From Heterocephalus glaber (taxonomy: Eukaryota; Chordata; Mammalia; Rodentia; Bathyergidae), in contig NW_004624784.1 of NCBI RefSeq assembly GCF_000247695.1, positions 10,487,188 to 10,551,187 of the forward strand: a stretch of 64,000 nucleotides of DNA, in the 5' to 3' direction. Positions 1-10,713 of the stretch are shown here, piece by piece. Both the position numbers and the translations under genes were made by a program. Below the pieces are notes generated by a model. That model saw nothing but the letters and a program-made list of their open reading frames with translations. It searched no databases and was not told the origin of the DNA. The first letter of the stretch is position 1. The number at the start of each line of letters is the position of its first letter.

Positions 1-262
1 AATGCCCCCAACTATACAAAACAAATATTAATGGACATGAAAAACCAAATAAGCACTAATACAGTTGTAGTGGGGGCTCTGAATAACCCACTACCACAAA
101 CAGACAGATCATCTAGACAAAAAATTAACAATGAGATTCTAGAACTGAACCAAGCTATTGAACAAATGGACTTAATAGATATTTACAGAGTGTTCCACCC
201 CACAAAATCAGAATACACATTCTTTTCAGCTGCACACGGGTCATTCTCCAAATTGATAGCAA
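1..262 (+). mobile_element. LINE-1 ORF2 endonuclease-domain fragment
   Basis: The frame starting at base 31 reads through the C-terminal half of the LINE-1 ORF2 endonuclease domain. The conserved stretch DRSSRQKINNEILELNQAIE is followed by an aspartate- and histidine-containing block ending FFSAAHGSFSK. In the family, 'IIVGDFN' carries a catalytic aspartate and asparagine; here it reads VVVGALN, so the aspartate is lost and the copy is dead. The fragment continues beyond the left edge of the window and stops near 262, where MaLR LTR sequence begins. Confidence 0.85.
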
Positions 263-605
263 CCACTTACAAGCCAAGAAGAAAAGCCTTAGCAGAATCC
301 AGTCCTGCTAGCATCTTTTTTCTCATGGAACATGGCAGGACCTTCATACTAAGCTACATCCCCAGCCCCTTTTTATTTTTAATACAGGGTCTGACTAAGT
401 TGTCCAGGCTGGCCTCAAAATTGTAATCCTCCTGCCTCAGCCTCCCAGGGTGTTGGGATTACAGGTGTGCACCACCACACCCACCTCACTGCTAGCATCT
501 TGATCTTGGACTTCCAGCCATCAGACTGTGATAACATGAACTCCTGTTGTTTAAGCTGCTCAGTCTGTGGTATTCTATCACGGCAGGCCAGGCCGACTAA
601 TACAC
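263..605 (+). mobile_element. MLT1-like ERVL-MaLR LTR fragment, split by a SINE
   Basis: The parts 263-317 and 489-605 together give the 3' third of an MLT1-type LTR. Recognisable landmarks are 'cttgatcttggacttccagc', 'gttgtttaagctgctcagtc' and an end near 'gactaatac'. The LTR is interrupted at 318-488 by a B1-ID SINE. It is an old non-coding relic. Confidence 0.7.
318..488 (-). mobile_element. B1-ID composite SINE
   Basis: On the minus strand a 7SL-derived B1 monomer ('cctgtaatcccaacaccctg', 'gaggctgaggcaggaggat') is followed by an A-rich linker and then a degenerate ID unit ('ggggctggggatgtagctta') and an A tail. A 13-bp target duplication, CTGCTAGCATCTT, flanks it at 305-317 and 489-501. 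This proves a single insertion of the dimer into the MaLR LTR. Confidence 0.88.
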
Positions 606-699
606 CTGCTTTGACCTTTCTGCCCTTAGGAATCCTGGTGTCTTAGAGGAGAGGAGGATGAGTCATTTGATTCTAGTAACCATCACCCATAAAGTCATA

Positions 700-885
700 T
701 ATCACTTCCAAGGCAATGTTGCCTAGTGGTTAAGGGCATGAGCTGGGCCCACCGGGACACTGATATTTCTCTCCCTGGCCAAGGGTCTTCTTCTGTCAAA
801 TGGGAGCAACTGTGCCATGGGATTGAAGGAAAGACAAAAATAAATAATAGCACAGAGTGAACACTCAATAAAATGATGTGTTGTG
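700..885 (+). mobile_element. MIR SINE
   Basis: The tRNA-like head 'gtggttaagggcatgagc' is followed by the 'tctgtcaaatgggagcaact' core and a 'gaacactcaataaa' tail, in MIR order. Confidence 0.7.
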
Positions 886-1334
886 GTGATAATGATTTTA
901 TTGGCCCTACCATGGAAAGACAGTATGATCTTTGGCCTGGATTTTCACTGGATAATTAGATAATAATAATTGGATAGATGCTTCCCATCTTCCAAGGATG
1001 TTGAGATTTTTGAAAAGAAGATAAGGAAGAGGCAAGAAATGAAAATGCCTCAGAAATCCAAGATCGTTCCTGTTACTACTGTTATTGTTATCATCATCAT
1101 TTTGTGACTCTTGAGCTGCTTCTCTACATGAATAACTCCCCAAGACTCCCCAGACTCTACCTCCTGTTCCTGCAGCAGCCTCATAGGTGTGGTCTGATGG
1201 CTCCTGCTGCCCTCCATTTGTGCCCATTTACTCTCACAGGAGCCCCATTTCCTAAGCTGACCTGCACTCCTCAGTCTCAGCAGCACAAATAATGGTGGGG
1301 AGAGGGGAATAGTGGAAAGCAAGAAAGCTGAGTG
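886..1334. other. unannotated unique sequence
   Basis: Overlapping short ORFs on both strands show no family motif. I see nothing else here. Confidence 0.4.
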
Positions 1335-1699
1335 CCTTAGTTTGGATTTTGAATGTCTGTCAAGGGCCCATGTGTTAAAGACTTGTTTGCCAGCCTATTG
1401 AGAAGAGGTGGGACCTTTAGGAGGTGGGACCTATTAGGAGGAAGTTAGGTCATTGCAGGTTTGTCCTTGAAAAGAATATTCAAACCTTGGCCCCTCCTCT
1501 TCCTCTCATTGCTTCTTAGCTACCATGAAGTGAGCAGCTTCTTCTGCCACATATTCCCACCATGACATCCTGCCTTGCAGGCTCAAAGACAACAGGGCCA
1601 AATGACCATGGACTGAAGCCTCTGACACCATGAGCCAAAATAAACTTTTCTTCCTTTAAAGTTAATGTAGCTCAGGTACTTTTGTCACAGTGATGGAGA
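1335..1699 (+). mobile_element. ERVL-MaLR LTR (MST/ORR-like)
   Basis: The order of landmarks fits a MaLR LTR: 'ttagtttggattttgaatgt' at the 5' end, 'ggaggtgggacctattagga' in the middle, then 'ccatggactgaagcctctga', 'gagccaaaataaac' with the AATAAA signal, and 'tttgtcacagtgatgg' at the 3' end. It shares its 3' half with the copies at 31944-32324 and 46959-47310. Confidence 0.75.
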
Positions 1700-3394
1700 G
1701 CAGACTCTTTCTCCTTTCCATCCCCCTGATTGCCTGGCCCTTTTTTCTTTGGCAATAAGAGTGAGCACTCTTTTGCCTCCCTGCTTCTGATGGTGTAAGA
1801 CAAATATGATGGGGTCAGGCAATAGTGAAGGGAGCACAGGGTACCCACAGATTATATTCGCCATCCAAATGCATGCTGTGTTGGAAATTGAATGATAAAC
1901 CTGCCATCTGCATCCTCTGCCACTTCTGACATAGTATGTGGGGCCCTTCCTCAGTGGGACTTAGAAAAAGACAAAGACCAGCATCCAGCAGCCCAAAGAG
2001 TGACACTGGACAGCTGGCTATATGTGGCCCAGTCTCCTTTCTGCCTCCTTTCCTGAAAACCCTTCTGTCCATCCCAGCAGCCAAGGCGTCATGCCAACCC
2101 TGAGCCCAGCAGGCAAGACATCTCATACATTTCCATGTCTCATGGGCTAGTGGAACAATCCAGAAAATGAGTCCTTCTGGGGTCCCAAGAGTCCCTGAAA
2201 CCTCCAGAGTGAGACCTGTATTTGCTTTGTCCCTAGCAGCCATTGGTATTCCCTCCCCCCTCAACCAGAAAGCAGAAGGCCCAGGCCAGAGGTACCAAGG
2301 GCATGCATAGGAAGAGAGCAAGAGCATGCTGGCATGCATTCAGGGTGGCTGGGGCCAGCCCAGCATAACAGGCCTCCCCAAGTCCCTCCTCTTCTTCCCC
2401 CTCTGCTCTTAAAAAAAAGTGAGAAGCACAATAAAATCAGCAGGTGACGTTGGTATTAATCCCAGGACTCTCACACATGGAACAATTTAAAAAGCTGGTA
2501 AAGAAGCACACATGAGAAGCGTTATTTCTGAGTAGGGACAAAGCACTCAATACTGCCAGGATGAACAAGCCACCCCCCTCCACCCTCTCTGCTGTTTACA
2601 GTAAAACTTCATCACAAGATGCTATTAAGCTTGGCAGTTACTGTAAATGCTGCTGTCGCTGTTGACTTCCACAGCCCCAGGACATTTTATCCAAGATAGA
2701 GTGGCTTCAACAGAGAGACCCAAACTGCCACTTGCTTCTCTTCAGCAAGTAGAAGGTGCCCAAGAGAGAGATATTAGCCATTCTTGGGCTGGGCAATGTC
2801 GGCTTCCTCCCCCTCCTCTGTGGGCTGCAAGGACGATAATGAAGTCAGCAGGGCTGGTGGGAGAGATTCCAGAAGAAAATGAAAAGTAGTCTGGCCATTA
2901 TGAGGAAGGCCAGAGTGCACTGTCCAACCTCTTCTATCAGTCTTCTCAGCCATCTTGATGGAGGGAGAGAAATAGCCTCTTCTGGGATCTCTAAATGAAA
3001 ACCGGACACAGGGCCAGTGTGAATTATTTGGGGTGGGGAAAGCTCCAGGATCTGCACTCACCTGAACAATTGTGACAAGACACAAGGACACACGTGAAAT
3101 TGTCAGCCACCTCCACCACTTTCTACTTCCCTTCCTCAAAGCAGCTACAACCTCTGGATATAAGCCACCAAGGGACTTGTTTAAAATTCTCTGTGATTAA
3201 TTCATGGCATTTATCTTACTTTCATCTGAATTTTAGAGGAGAGAAAAGCTTTGGTGCCTTGCCCAACATCCTGAAGCAAAGCCTTATTCATCTGCACCTC
3301 ACTGGTGTCTGAGGCGGTGCCTGTCACATAGACATGTGCACAGAACACTGGCTGAGTGCATGTTGATTGTTGCAACTTTGAGGCCGATGTGGGA
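1700..3394. other. unannotated unique sequence with one 174-codon chance ORF
   Basis: A minus-strand ORF at 2339-1815 (174 codons) has no recognised domain, is rich in Trp, Cys and Met, and lies in GC-rich DNA; I take it as chance. The block 2410-2665 is AT-richer, lacks repeats and looks like possible conserved non-coding DNA, which I could not test. Confidence 0.35.
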
Positions 3395-3605
3395 GAGGCG
3401 GTGGGCTTTATGAAAGAGCCTGAGGTCAAATCTCGGCTCCTTCATCTGCTAGCTGTGGAACTTTGAAGCATTTCATTTCTCGGAGGCCCAATTTCCTCTT
3501 CTGTAATTTGGGGATAATAATGCCTACATTATGAGGCCATTGGGCAGATTAAATGAAATAGAGATGTTAAAGTGCTTATCACAGTGTCTGACACATCAAT
3601 AAATC
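3395..3605 (+). mobile_element. MIR SINE
   Basis: Landmarks are 'ctgctagctgtggaactttg', 'cctcttctgtaatttgggga', 'ttaaatgaaatagag' and 'cacagtgtctgacacatc', in MIR sense order. Nearly the full core is present. Confidence 0.85.
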
Positions 3606-4220
3606 TTGTTGAATCTGAATCTAAGGGATCAAATATTGACCTCAACAAGCCCCATAGAGAAAGGCCCACACCTCTGAATTGGGCACCGTCAGCAGCAAGG
3701 ATTATCTGCTACAAATCCAGGGTCAGCTGCCACTTCCTCCTAGCATCTCTGAGCCTCTGCTTTCTACTTCCTCCCACTCCCCAGCTGATGTATGCTCAGG
3801 GAAAGCTAACGAGTTTTAATATCATCCTAAGTCAAACATCATTATAAAAGTAAACCTGCTGGAAAAAAATCATATAATGCATCCCAAGGCCAAATGTAAA
3901 TGATTTTTAGATTTTCCATTGTTGTAGGTTACCTGTGCCCAGGAGAGACTAGTAAGATAACCTAAATTTATGCATATCATCAAGAATTGATTGCACTCTG
4001 AATGTCTTATTTGTTCTAGATTCGAGAACAGAGATCTCCAACTTGACTTCAAAGAGAATCTACCAGTCATATCTCAAGGGGTTTCTGGTCACTCGAGTTT
4101 GGGCCCGTAAGTGGGCAGATAATCCAGATTTAGCATGCAGACTGTCGTCACTAGTGGCTACTCCTGAGCAGCAGAGAGGTTCAGTGGTCTGGATGCCTCC
4201 AAATTCAATAATTTGCCTAA
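3606..4220. other. unannotated unique sequence
   Basis: No repeat family, ORF or site could be supported here. Confidence 0.35.
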
Positions 4221-4236
4221 CTCTTTACATTTTCTT

Positions 4237-4336
4237 TTTTTGTTTGTTTGTTTGTTTTTTGGTACCGGGGATTGAACTCCGGACCTTGTGGTTGTGAGGC
4301 AGGCGCTGGCACCACTGAGCTAAATCCCCGGCCCAT
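4237..4336 (-). mobile_element. ID-type tRNA-derived SINE
   Basis: The reverse complement starts 'gggccggggatttagctcag' (A box) and ends 'gttcaatccccggtacc' (B box) before a tail of A runs broken by C. A 16-bp target duplication, CTCTTTACATTTTCTT, is exact at 4221-4236 and 4337-4352. This is the lineage-specific 'GCC-CCTG' ID variant. Confidence 0.92.
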
Positions 4337-4352
4337 CTCTTTACATTTTCTT

Positions 4353-4739
4353 ACTCCTATCTATTGATTTCTTCTGCCCCAGTCTTGGAAGATCAGTCCC
4401 AACTATAAACAGGGTAATGTTTGCATGCCTCTGCCTCATTATGGAGTTAGTCTTTCCCTGTCTCCTATCACCTATTTGTACTCCATATGTCAAGCCACCC
4501 AGTTAGTGTCTCCCCCCATGCTGAGGAGTTCCACAGGCCAAGTATCCTACCTGATACTCCACCAGTGATGGTGTGTTCATGCGGTAAGCCAAAATCCCAA
4601 CAGCCCTCTCTCCTGCATATGTGTGGCCTGCTACTTCCCATTCTTCCTGTGAGCCAGGAAGATGCAGATTGTTGGTCAGGTGTTGGAACAGACACCCTGG
4701 ATAACATTCAGATTTGCTCTTGCATAATACTACTCAATA
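4353..4739. other. unannotated sequence
   Basis: ORFs of 79 and 96 codons overlap on opposite strands. Neither has a recognisable domain. Confidence 0.3.
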
Positions 4740-4862
4740 GATTACAGGTTCAACAAAGGCAAGGATTTTTTGTCTAGTTCATTCATTAATATATGTCTTG
4801 CAACTGGGGTATTAGAATAGTTACTGGCACAAAGCAGGTGCTCAGTAAGCACTCACTGGCTA
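4740..4862 (+). mobile_element. L2 LINE 3' end fragment
   Basis: It reads like the L2 3' end: 'aaaggcaaggattttttgtc', then 'actggcacaaagcaggtgct' and 'cagtaagcactcactgg'. Confidence 0.55.
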
Positions 4863-4964
4863 TCCTGCCTCTTCCTTAGTCTTTTGGTTTCTCCCTACCT
4901 TCAAACACAAGCTTTTATGTTCCTATCTCAAATACCTAGTCTTGGGCTCTCTCCTGACAAAGGG

Positions 4965-5215
4965 TATATGGCACGGTGAAAAGTTCAAGGACTTCACAGT
5001 CAGGCAGATCTAGACAAAGTCTCAACTATGTCACCTTGAAGTTATATCTATCTGGGCAAGTTGCTTAATTTTTATCTGAGATTCCTTATCCCTATCTCTG
5101 AAGTGGGTATAACACCTATTAAGCAAATTTGTTTGAAGGATCAAATTATGTGTCTAAAACCCTTTGCAGAACTCCTGGCACATATATCAGGTTCAGCCAA
5201 TGTTATCCCTCCTCC
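4965..5215 (+). mobile_element. MIR SINE
   Basis: MIR order is clear: a cysteine-less head 'cggtgaaaagttcaaggact', 'gggcaagttgcttaattt', 'tctgaagtgggtataacacc' and 'aactcctggcacatatatca'. Confidence 0.8.
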
Positions 5216-5319
5216 ATTTTCCCATAAATAGGGATGCTGTCAAGAGTCGATGGATAACTTAAGTAGCATTCCTTGAATATTTATGTTGCCTAATAAATAG
5301 TAATTCCTCTCACTGTCCT

Positions 5320-5520
5320 TATGTGCATTGAGTCATGAAAGAAAACATTCACAGACATCAAGGTAGATGCTAGGGATACAAAGATGAATAGGCAATGCCC
5401 TCGGGGTACTCATGGGTGGAAGGAGCACAACTGAGTGGATAATCGTATAAAGCTAGAGAAGGGCAACAATAAAGAAATGCATGGTACTATGGGGGCTGTG
5501 AGGAGGGTACTTGATTTGTG
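5320..5520 (-). mobile_element. L2 LINE 3' fragment
   Basis: Antisense L2 landmarks are present: 'tgctagggatacaaagatga' and 'gtactatgggggctgtgagg'. Confidence 0.6.
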
Positions 5521-5854
5521 AGCATCTGACTCCACCTGCGCGTGAATTCTTGATCTAGTTCAGCCAGCTGGTACCCACTAGCTATGGTAATGATGCCAAT
5601 GACTGACAATAATCAGCTCTGTTTCGGTTTAGGATGAACAAGTCATAGAGCATCAGATATTAGGTAAGGAGTCTTCTAAAATCTACCAGCAGACTCTTCC
5701 AGTACCTTGCTACCCCCTCTCCACTGCCTTCCCTTCTGCAGCAGCAGGTGTTGCCCCTGGCTCTTCCCTCTTCTTTTGTCCACTTTTGACTAGGCAAGAG
5801 ATTTATGGAGGGAAAGCCTCCAATATTATTTTGTGTTGGAAGGGGAAGGAAACT
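5521..5854. other. unannotated sequence
   Basis: No supported feature. A CT-rich stretch lies at 5695-5780. Confidence 0.3.
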
Positions 5855-6020
5855 AAACTTACTATACTTTGTGCCAGGCATCCTACTGGGCATTTTATGT
5901 GTTTGCTCATTCAGTTCTCACAGCAGCACTGTAGGACAGATAAGCATTGCTTCACCCATTCCTCAGGTGTGGAAACTGAGACTATGAAATACCTGTTTCA
6001 AGGTAGTTCTTGAGTCACAA
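5855..6020 (-). mobile_element. MIR SINE
   Basis: Antisense MIR: 'gtgccaggcatcctactggg', 'attcagttctcacagcagc', 'ggaaactgagac'. Confidence 0.8.
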
Positions 6021-6399
6021 AGGAAGTCTCACCTGGGTGAGAGTGTCTCACACAATTGTGAAGGTCCAGTGGACAAATGTGTTCCACTGAGAGAGATATT
6101 AGGAGCTACTATCCAATCTGTCCTTTGCTCAACAAGATGGGCACCTGGCAGAGGGCTGTGTCTGCTGAGAAGGTGCCCCTGTTTCTAATTCCCCAAGGGC
6201 GCAATCTGTTTGCTGTGCACCATGCATTGGGCTGCAGCTGCCTTTCTCTTCTTCAGACAAGGTGTGTGCAGTTGCCTCACCAGGGGCCAGATTCACCCTG
6301 GTCCGTGGTCCATGCATTTCCAGGGATGCCCCGCAGCCTTCCACACTTCAGCATTTCACTCTGAGAGAAGAAAAGTGGAGCTACTACTCACTGAACATG
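6021..6399. other. unannotated sequence
   Basis: Overlapping ORFs of up to 95 codons show no domain. GC-rich composition explains their openness. Confidence 0.3.
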
Positions 6400-6590
6400 A
6401 GCATGTATCAGCTCTTACAGTAACTCTGCAAGACAGAGCTATTGTCCACACTCAGTAGGTAAGAAAACAAAGACTTACAAAGGCTAATGGATTGCCCTAA
6501 ATAATATAAGTGCCAGAACAAGGATTTGAACTTAAAGTCCCGTGGCCCAGAGGCATAAGCTCTTCCCATCATGCCAGGCTGCCTCAAGAG
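6400..6590 (-). mobile_element. MIR SINE
   Basis: Antisense MIR: 'ttacagtaactctgcaagac', 'aagtgccagaacaaggattt', 'gaacttaaagtcc' and 'gcataagctctt'. Confidence 0.75.
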
Positions 6591-6689
6591 AGAAACCTCT
6601 TGCTCAGAAGCACAGAGCTACCCGGCAACACAGCTGGTCTCTGAGCCAAATTCAGTAAACAGTTTCACCGGCTAGTTGAGGACAGTTCC

Positions 6690-7185
6690 GGCCATCTACT
6701 GATACACAGCAGACCACCCCAAACACAGTGACTGAAAACAAAAACAATTACTGATTTTGCTGAAAAGCTTACAATTTGGGCAGGGCTTGGTAGCAGTGGC
6801 TGGTCTCTGGTCAAGGTGGCCTCAACAGGGAGCACTCCTTGGAGCTTGGGGATCCACTTTTATGATATCCATCACTCGAGAACTCTACTAGGGCTGCCAC
6901 CCAGGGGCCTTCCCCGCCTCTCGGAACTCTCCACAGGAGTGGCTTGTGCTTCCTCATAATATGGCACTGAGCTCCAAGAATAACTTTGCTAAAAAGACCC
7001 GAAAGGTTTTCTCATAGCCTTGCATGCTCCAGAATGTCACTTCCCCTTTATCCTGTTGGTAGGGAAATCACTAAAAAAGGTGGCCCAGGTTCAAGAGGGG
7101 AAATTAGATTGTCTCTCGATGGGAAGAATAGCAGAGAAAATTTGACAGTTTCCCAAAATAGACTTCATTCAACTGCCACAGCATC
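6690..7185 (+). mobile_element. ancient interspersed repeat, family unresolved
   Basis: The order 'acaatttgggcagggcttgg', 'ctggtctctggtcaaggtgg', 'gtggcttgtgcttcctcata', 'cccaggttcaagagggga' and 'ctctcgatgggaagaat' matches a common mammalian repeat I recall as an LTR-like element. I cannot name the family with confidence. It is non-coding and heavily mutated. Confidence 0.5.
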
Positions 7186-7539
7186 TAACTGCCTCACTAT
7201 GCAAATCGTCCAGCGCCTCAGGGTGGGGCTAGGTGAAGACTGGACAAGAGCCCTCACCCCTGATCTGTAGTGAATAAGGTAACCCAGAGCATCTGAGCTG
7301 ATTCTGAGCCCAGAGCTCCAGGGCATGTTATAATCCTGGCTGTCCCCCACTTGCAGAAAAAATCACCGGAGCGAAATCAGTCGGCAGAGCATCTGGTCTC
7401 CATGCACTTGCTGACTCCAGCCAGGCCCTCGGCCGCTCACTGTCACAGGCACTAAATTCCCCTGGACATGCATGCCAGAGTAAGCCAGGGTTGAAACATA
7501 CTAATAAATCCATCTGAACACTGTGCTCTCCTGGGGCTT

Positions 7540-7800
7540 ATCAGTATTTCAGTTCTAGTCACAAAAATAACATACTGTAAAAGACTGATTAGTCATCGGA
7601 TAATTGAGTTCTTAAATGTCAAAAACAATATTGTATGAATATTCAACAGATCATGCTACTGAAACTTACCTGTTCCATCAACAATGACTAACATTTTCCC
7701 CCCATTGTTCTTTCCCAGAAATTATGTTAATATGACTTTTCTAAGGTGATGAATGTGGGTCTCTTTAAAACATATTGTCTTACAGGTTAATGTATAATGA
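7540..7800. promoter_or_regulatory. candidate conserved non-coding block
   Basis: An AT-rich, repeat-free block with SOX-like motifs ('aacaatatt', 'ccattgttct') and a run of short homeobox-like ATTA/TAAT words. There are no ORFs. Conservation is an inference from base composition and motif density only. Confidence 0.25.
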
Positions 7801-7954
7801 GCTGGTTAAAGGAAAACTGCTTGGGAGTTGGGCTGGATTTCATCTGTCTACATTAACTTTACCTCGGGGCTCAGAAAGAGGGGGCATCAGAGTAGAATTC
7901 CTTTTCAGCAACAGATAGACTTCAAAGCTCTACTCTTTGTGAATTCTATTTCTT

Positions 7955-8050
7955 TTTTTATATATTATTGGTACATTTTAGGTATACAATATAATAACAT
8001 TCATCATTGGAAACTTGCACCTTAACATAATCACTCTTGGTTCTTATTTT
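7955..8050 (-). mobile_element. LINE-1 3' UTR end, extreme 5' truncation
   Basis: The 96-bp insert is the reverse complement of a LINE-1 3' end, matching the plus-strand copy at 55260-55355 nearly base for base ('tgtaccaata', 'aggtgcaa', 'agaaccaaga' on the sense strand). A 19-bp target duplication, TTTGTGAATTCTATTTCTT, is exact at 7936-7954 and 8051-8069. Confidence 0.93.
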
Positions 8051-8143
8051 TTTGTGAATTCTATTTCTTACGGCATTTATTTATCTATTTGCTGCCTGGG
8101 ATTGGAGGGTGGGGGTATGCTGTTTTTATGCAGCACAAATTTA

Positions 8144-8239
8144 TTTGTTTTTAGTTTTATTTTTTGGTACCAGGGATTGAACTCGGGTCCTTGCGCTTCC
8201 GGGGCAGGCAGCGGCACCACTGAGCTAAATCCCCAGCCC
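8144..8239 (-). mobile_element. ID-type tRNA-derived SINE
   Basis: On the minus strand it reads 'gggctggggatttagctcag' to 'gttcaatccctggtacc' and an A-rich tail. The target duplication ATGCAGCACAAATTTA (8128-8143) recurs at 8240-8255 with two changes. Confidence 0.92.
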
Positions 8240-8360
8240 ATGCAGCGTAAATTTAAACAAGGACCAAGGTTGCAGCTCTTTGGGAGACTAGTGTATGACT
8301 TAATTCCACAGGAAGTTAGGGACTGTGAACTAAGTATATGCATCTACCTTCATCTATGTT

Positions 8361-10713
8361 GTTTTTATCATTAAGTTTATTGGTACAGTTTAGATATACA
8401 TAGTGATCATATTCATCATATGGAATTTGTACCATGATATACCTTGATGCTTATTTTTTCCCATTTCCCTCCCCTCCCTTCTACTCCTTTTCCTCTTATT
8501 TATAAGAGCTTTGTTTCCATTTATCTTTCTTTTCTTGTTTTTCTCCTTTTCTCTTCCCTTCCTTCCTTTTCCTCTCCCTCCTCCCTTGTGCCCCTTCCCA
8601 TTTGAACATTTTCTTCCTATTCCACAATATCTATTAAAAATTTGGTACTTATTTACACTTTCCGTTTCTCACATCAGAAAATGCCACATTTACACATGTG
8701 TGTCCCATTTATTTCACTTAAGAGTATGGCCTCTAGGTGCATCCATTTAGCTAGAAATGTCTCACATTTATCCTTCTTTATGGCTGATTAGTATTCTATT
8801 GTATAAAAAAAACCCCACATCTTCTTTATCCATTCATCAGTTGATGGGCATTGGGCTTGTTTCTAAGATTTAACTATTCAAACTGTGCTGCTATGACCAT
8901 GGGTATGCATCTATCACTGTGGTATGATGCTTTTAATTCTTTCGGGAAGGTTCTGAGAAAGGAGACTGCTGGGTGAAATGGAACCTCTAGTCCTAGTTTT
9001 TTGAGGAATCACCACACTGATTTCCATAACAGTTACACCAGTCTACACTCCCACCAGCAGTAGGAAAGGGTTCCTTTTCCCCCACAACCCCGCCAGCATT
9101 TGTTATTGTTCGATTTCTTGATACCAGTCATTCTTTCTGGAGTGAGATGGAATCTCAGCATTGTTTTAAGTTGCATCCCTCAAATGACTAGTGATGTTGA
9201 ACATTTTTTCATATATTTATTTGCCATTTGTACTTGTTCACCTGAGAAGTGTATATTCATCTCTGATGCCCATTTTTGGATTGGGTCTTCAAATTTGGGG
9301 AGTTTGATTTTTCTCAGTCCTTTATACATTCTAGATATCAGCCTTTTGTCTGAGGAAGAGCTGGCAAAAATTTTTCCCCACTCTGTTGGTTGTCTCTTTA
9401 CTCTGTTGGTGGTTTCTTTTGCTGTGCAAAAGCTTTTTAATAAGATGACATCTCGATTTGTAATATTTCCCATGGGATTGAGAGGGTTTTGTTCATAAAG
9501 TCTGCCTACACCTATCTCTTCAAGAGTTCCATCTATTCTCTCTTCCAGCAGATTTGGTCTTTCTGTTTTAATATTTAGATCTTTGATCCATTTTGATTTT
9601 GGTTTAGTGCCTAGTGAGAGACATGGGTCTAGTTTTAGCCTTTGGCAAGTAGAAGGCCAGTTTTTCCAGAACCACTTATTAAAGAGGCTTTCTTCCCGTG
9701 AAGGTGTTTGGTCCCTTTGTCAAAGATAAGGTGACTGAGTATATCTGGAGTTGTTTCTGCATCTTCTATTCTGTTCCATTGATCCTCAGGTCTTTTTTTC
9801 CAGGACCATACTGTTTTTGTCTCAGTAGCTCTGTAGTATAATTTTAAGTCAGGGAGTGTGATGCCCACTGCCTTGCCTCTGTTGCCCAGAATTGTTTTTA
9901 CTATTCTAGGTCTCTTCTGCTTCCAAATGAATTTTAGGAATGTTTTCTGTAGTTCTGTGAAGTATGCTATTGGTACTTTGATTGGGATTGCATTAAATGT
10001 GTATAACAATTTTGGGAGTATGGCCATTTTTACTGTGCTGGTTCTTCCTACCCACAAGCAAGGGATATCTTTCCATTTTCTGATATCCTCTTCGATTTCC
10101 TTTTTCAGAGTACTGTACTTTTCAAAAAATGTAATATACCATATTAACAGAGCCAAGGACAAAAATCACATGATCATCTCAATAGATGCAGAATAAGCAT
10201 TTGACAAAGTTCAACACCCATTTATGATAAAACCCTACAGAAAATTGGATTAGATGGTTTTTACAAAAGCCATCTACGTCAAACCAACCGCCAACATCAT
10301 ACTAGATGGTCAAAAACTAAAAGCTTTCACTCTAAAATCAGGAACAAGACAAGGAGGTCCACTATCACCCCTCCTATTCAATATAATTCTGGAAATATTA
10401 GCTGGAGCAATTACACAAGAGAAAGAAATAAAAGGACTAAAGAAAGAAAAGGAAGAAGTTAAAATATCATTACTTGCAAATAACATGATGCTCTACATAG
10501 AAGACCCCCAAAACTCCACCAAAGACTTCTAGATTTCATGACCAAATTCAGTCATGTAGCTGGACACAAAGTCAGTACTCAAAAATCAATAGTGTTCCTG
10601 TACACAAATAACAAATGCACTGAGAAAGAAATTAGGGAAACAACACCTTTCACAATAACATCGAAAGAAATGAAATACTTAGGAATCAATATAGCAAACG
10701 AAGTAAAAGATCT
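8361..10713 (-). mobile_element. 5'-inverted (twin-primed) LINE-1 insertion
   Basis: The element reads on the minus strand from 10713 to 8361. Segment 8361 to about 10127 is sense LINE-1: ORF2 after the reverse-transcriptase palm ([43 protein letters not shown]), the C-terminal domain, a pyrimidine-rich stretch (purine-rich in sense) and the 3' end. Segment 10128-10713 is in the opposite orientation and carries the palm region. The two pieces abut in LINE-1 coordinates within about ten bases. Flanking CATCTATGTT at 8351-8360 and 10717-10726 fits a target duplication. Frameshifts and stops make it inactive. Confidence 0.92.
10128..10713 (+). pseudogene. LINE-1 ORF2 reverse-transcriptase segment (inverted arm)
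   Basis: Plus-strand frames carry the palm: [18 protein letters not shown], then a stop at 10194 (lost lysine codon), [20 protein letters not shown] (fingers/palm, the usual GTRQGCPLSP block) and KEMKYLGINIANEVKDLH. The catalytic pair, normally FADD, reads LANNMMLY here, so both aspartates are gone. A stop at 10530-10532 also breaks the frame. Confidence 0.88.

Noticed and set aside
1815..2339. 174-codon minus-strand ORF
   Set aside because: No domain, no splice context and no codon bias distinct from local GC content.
4237..4336. Functional tRNA gene in the ID SINEs
   Set aside because: A and B boxes are present but the body does not fold as a complete cloverleaf and ends in an A-rich tail flanked by target duplications.
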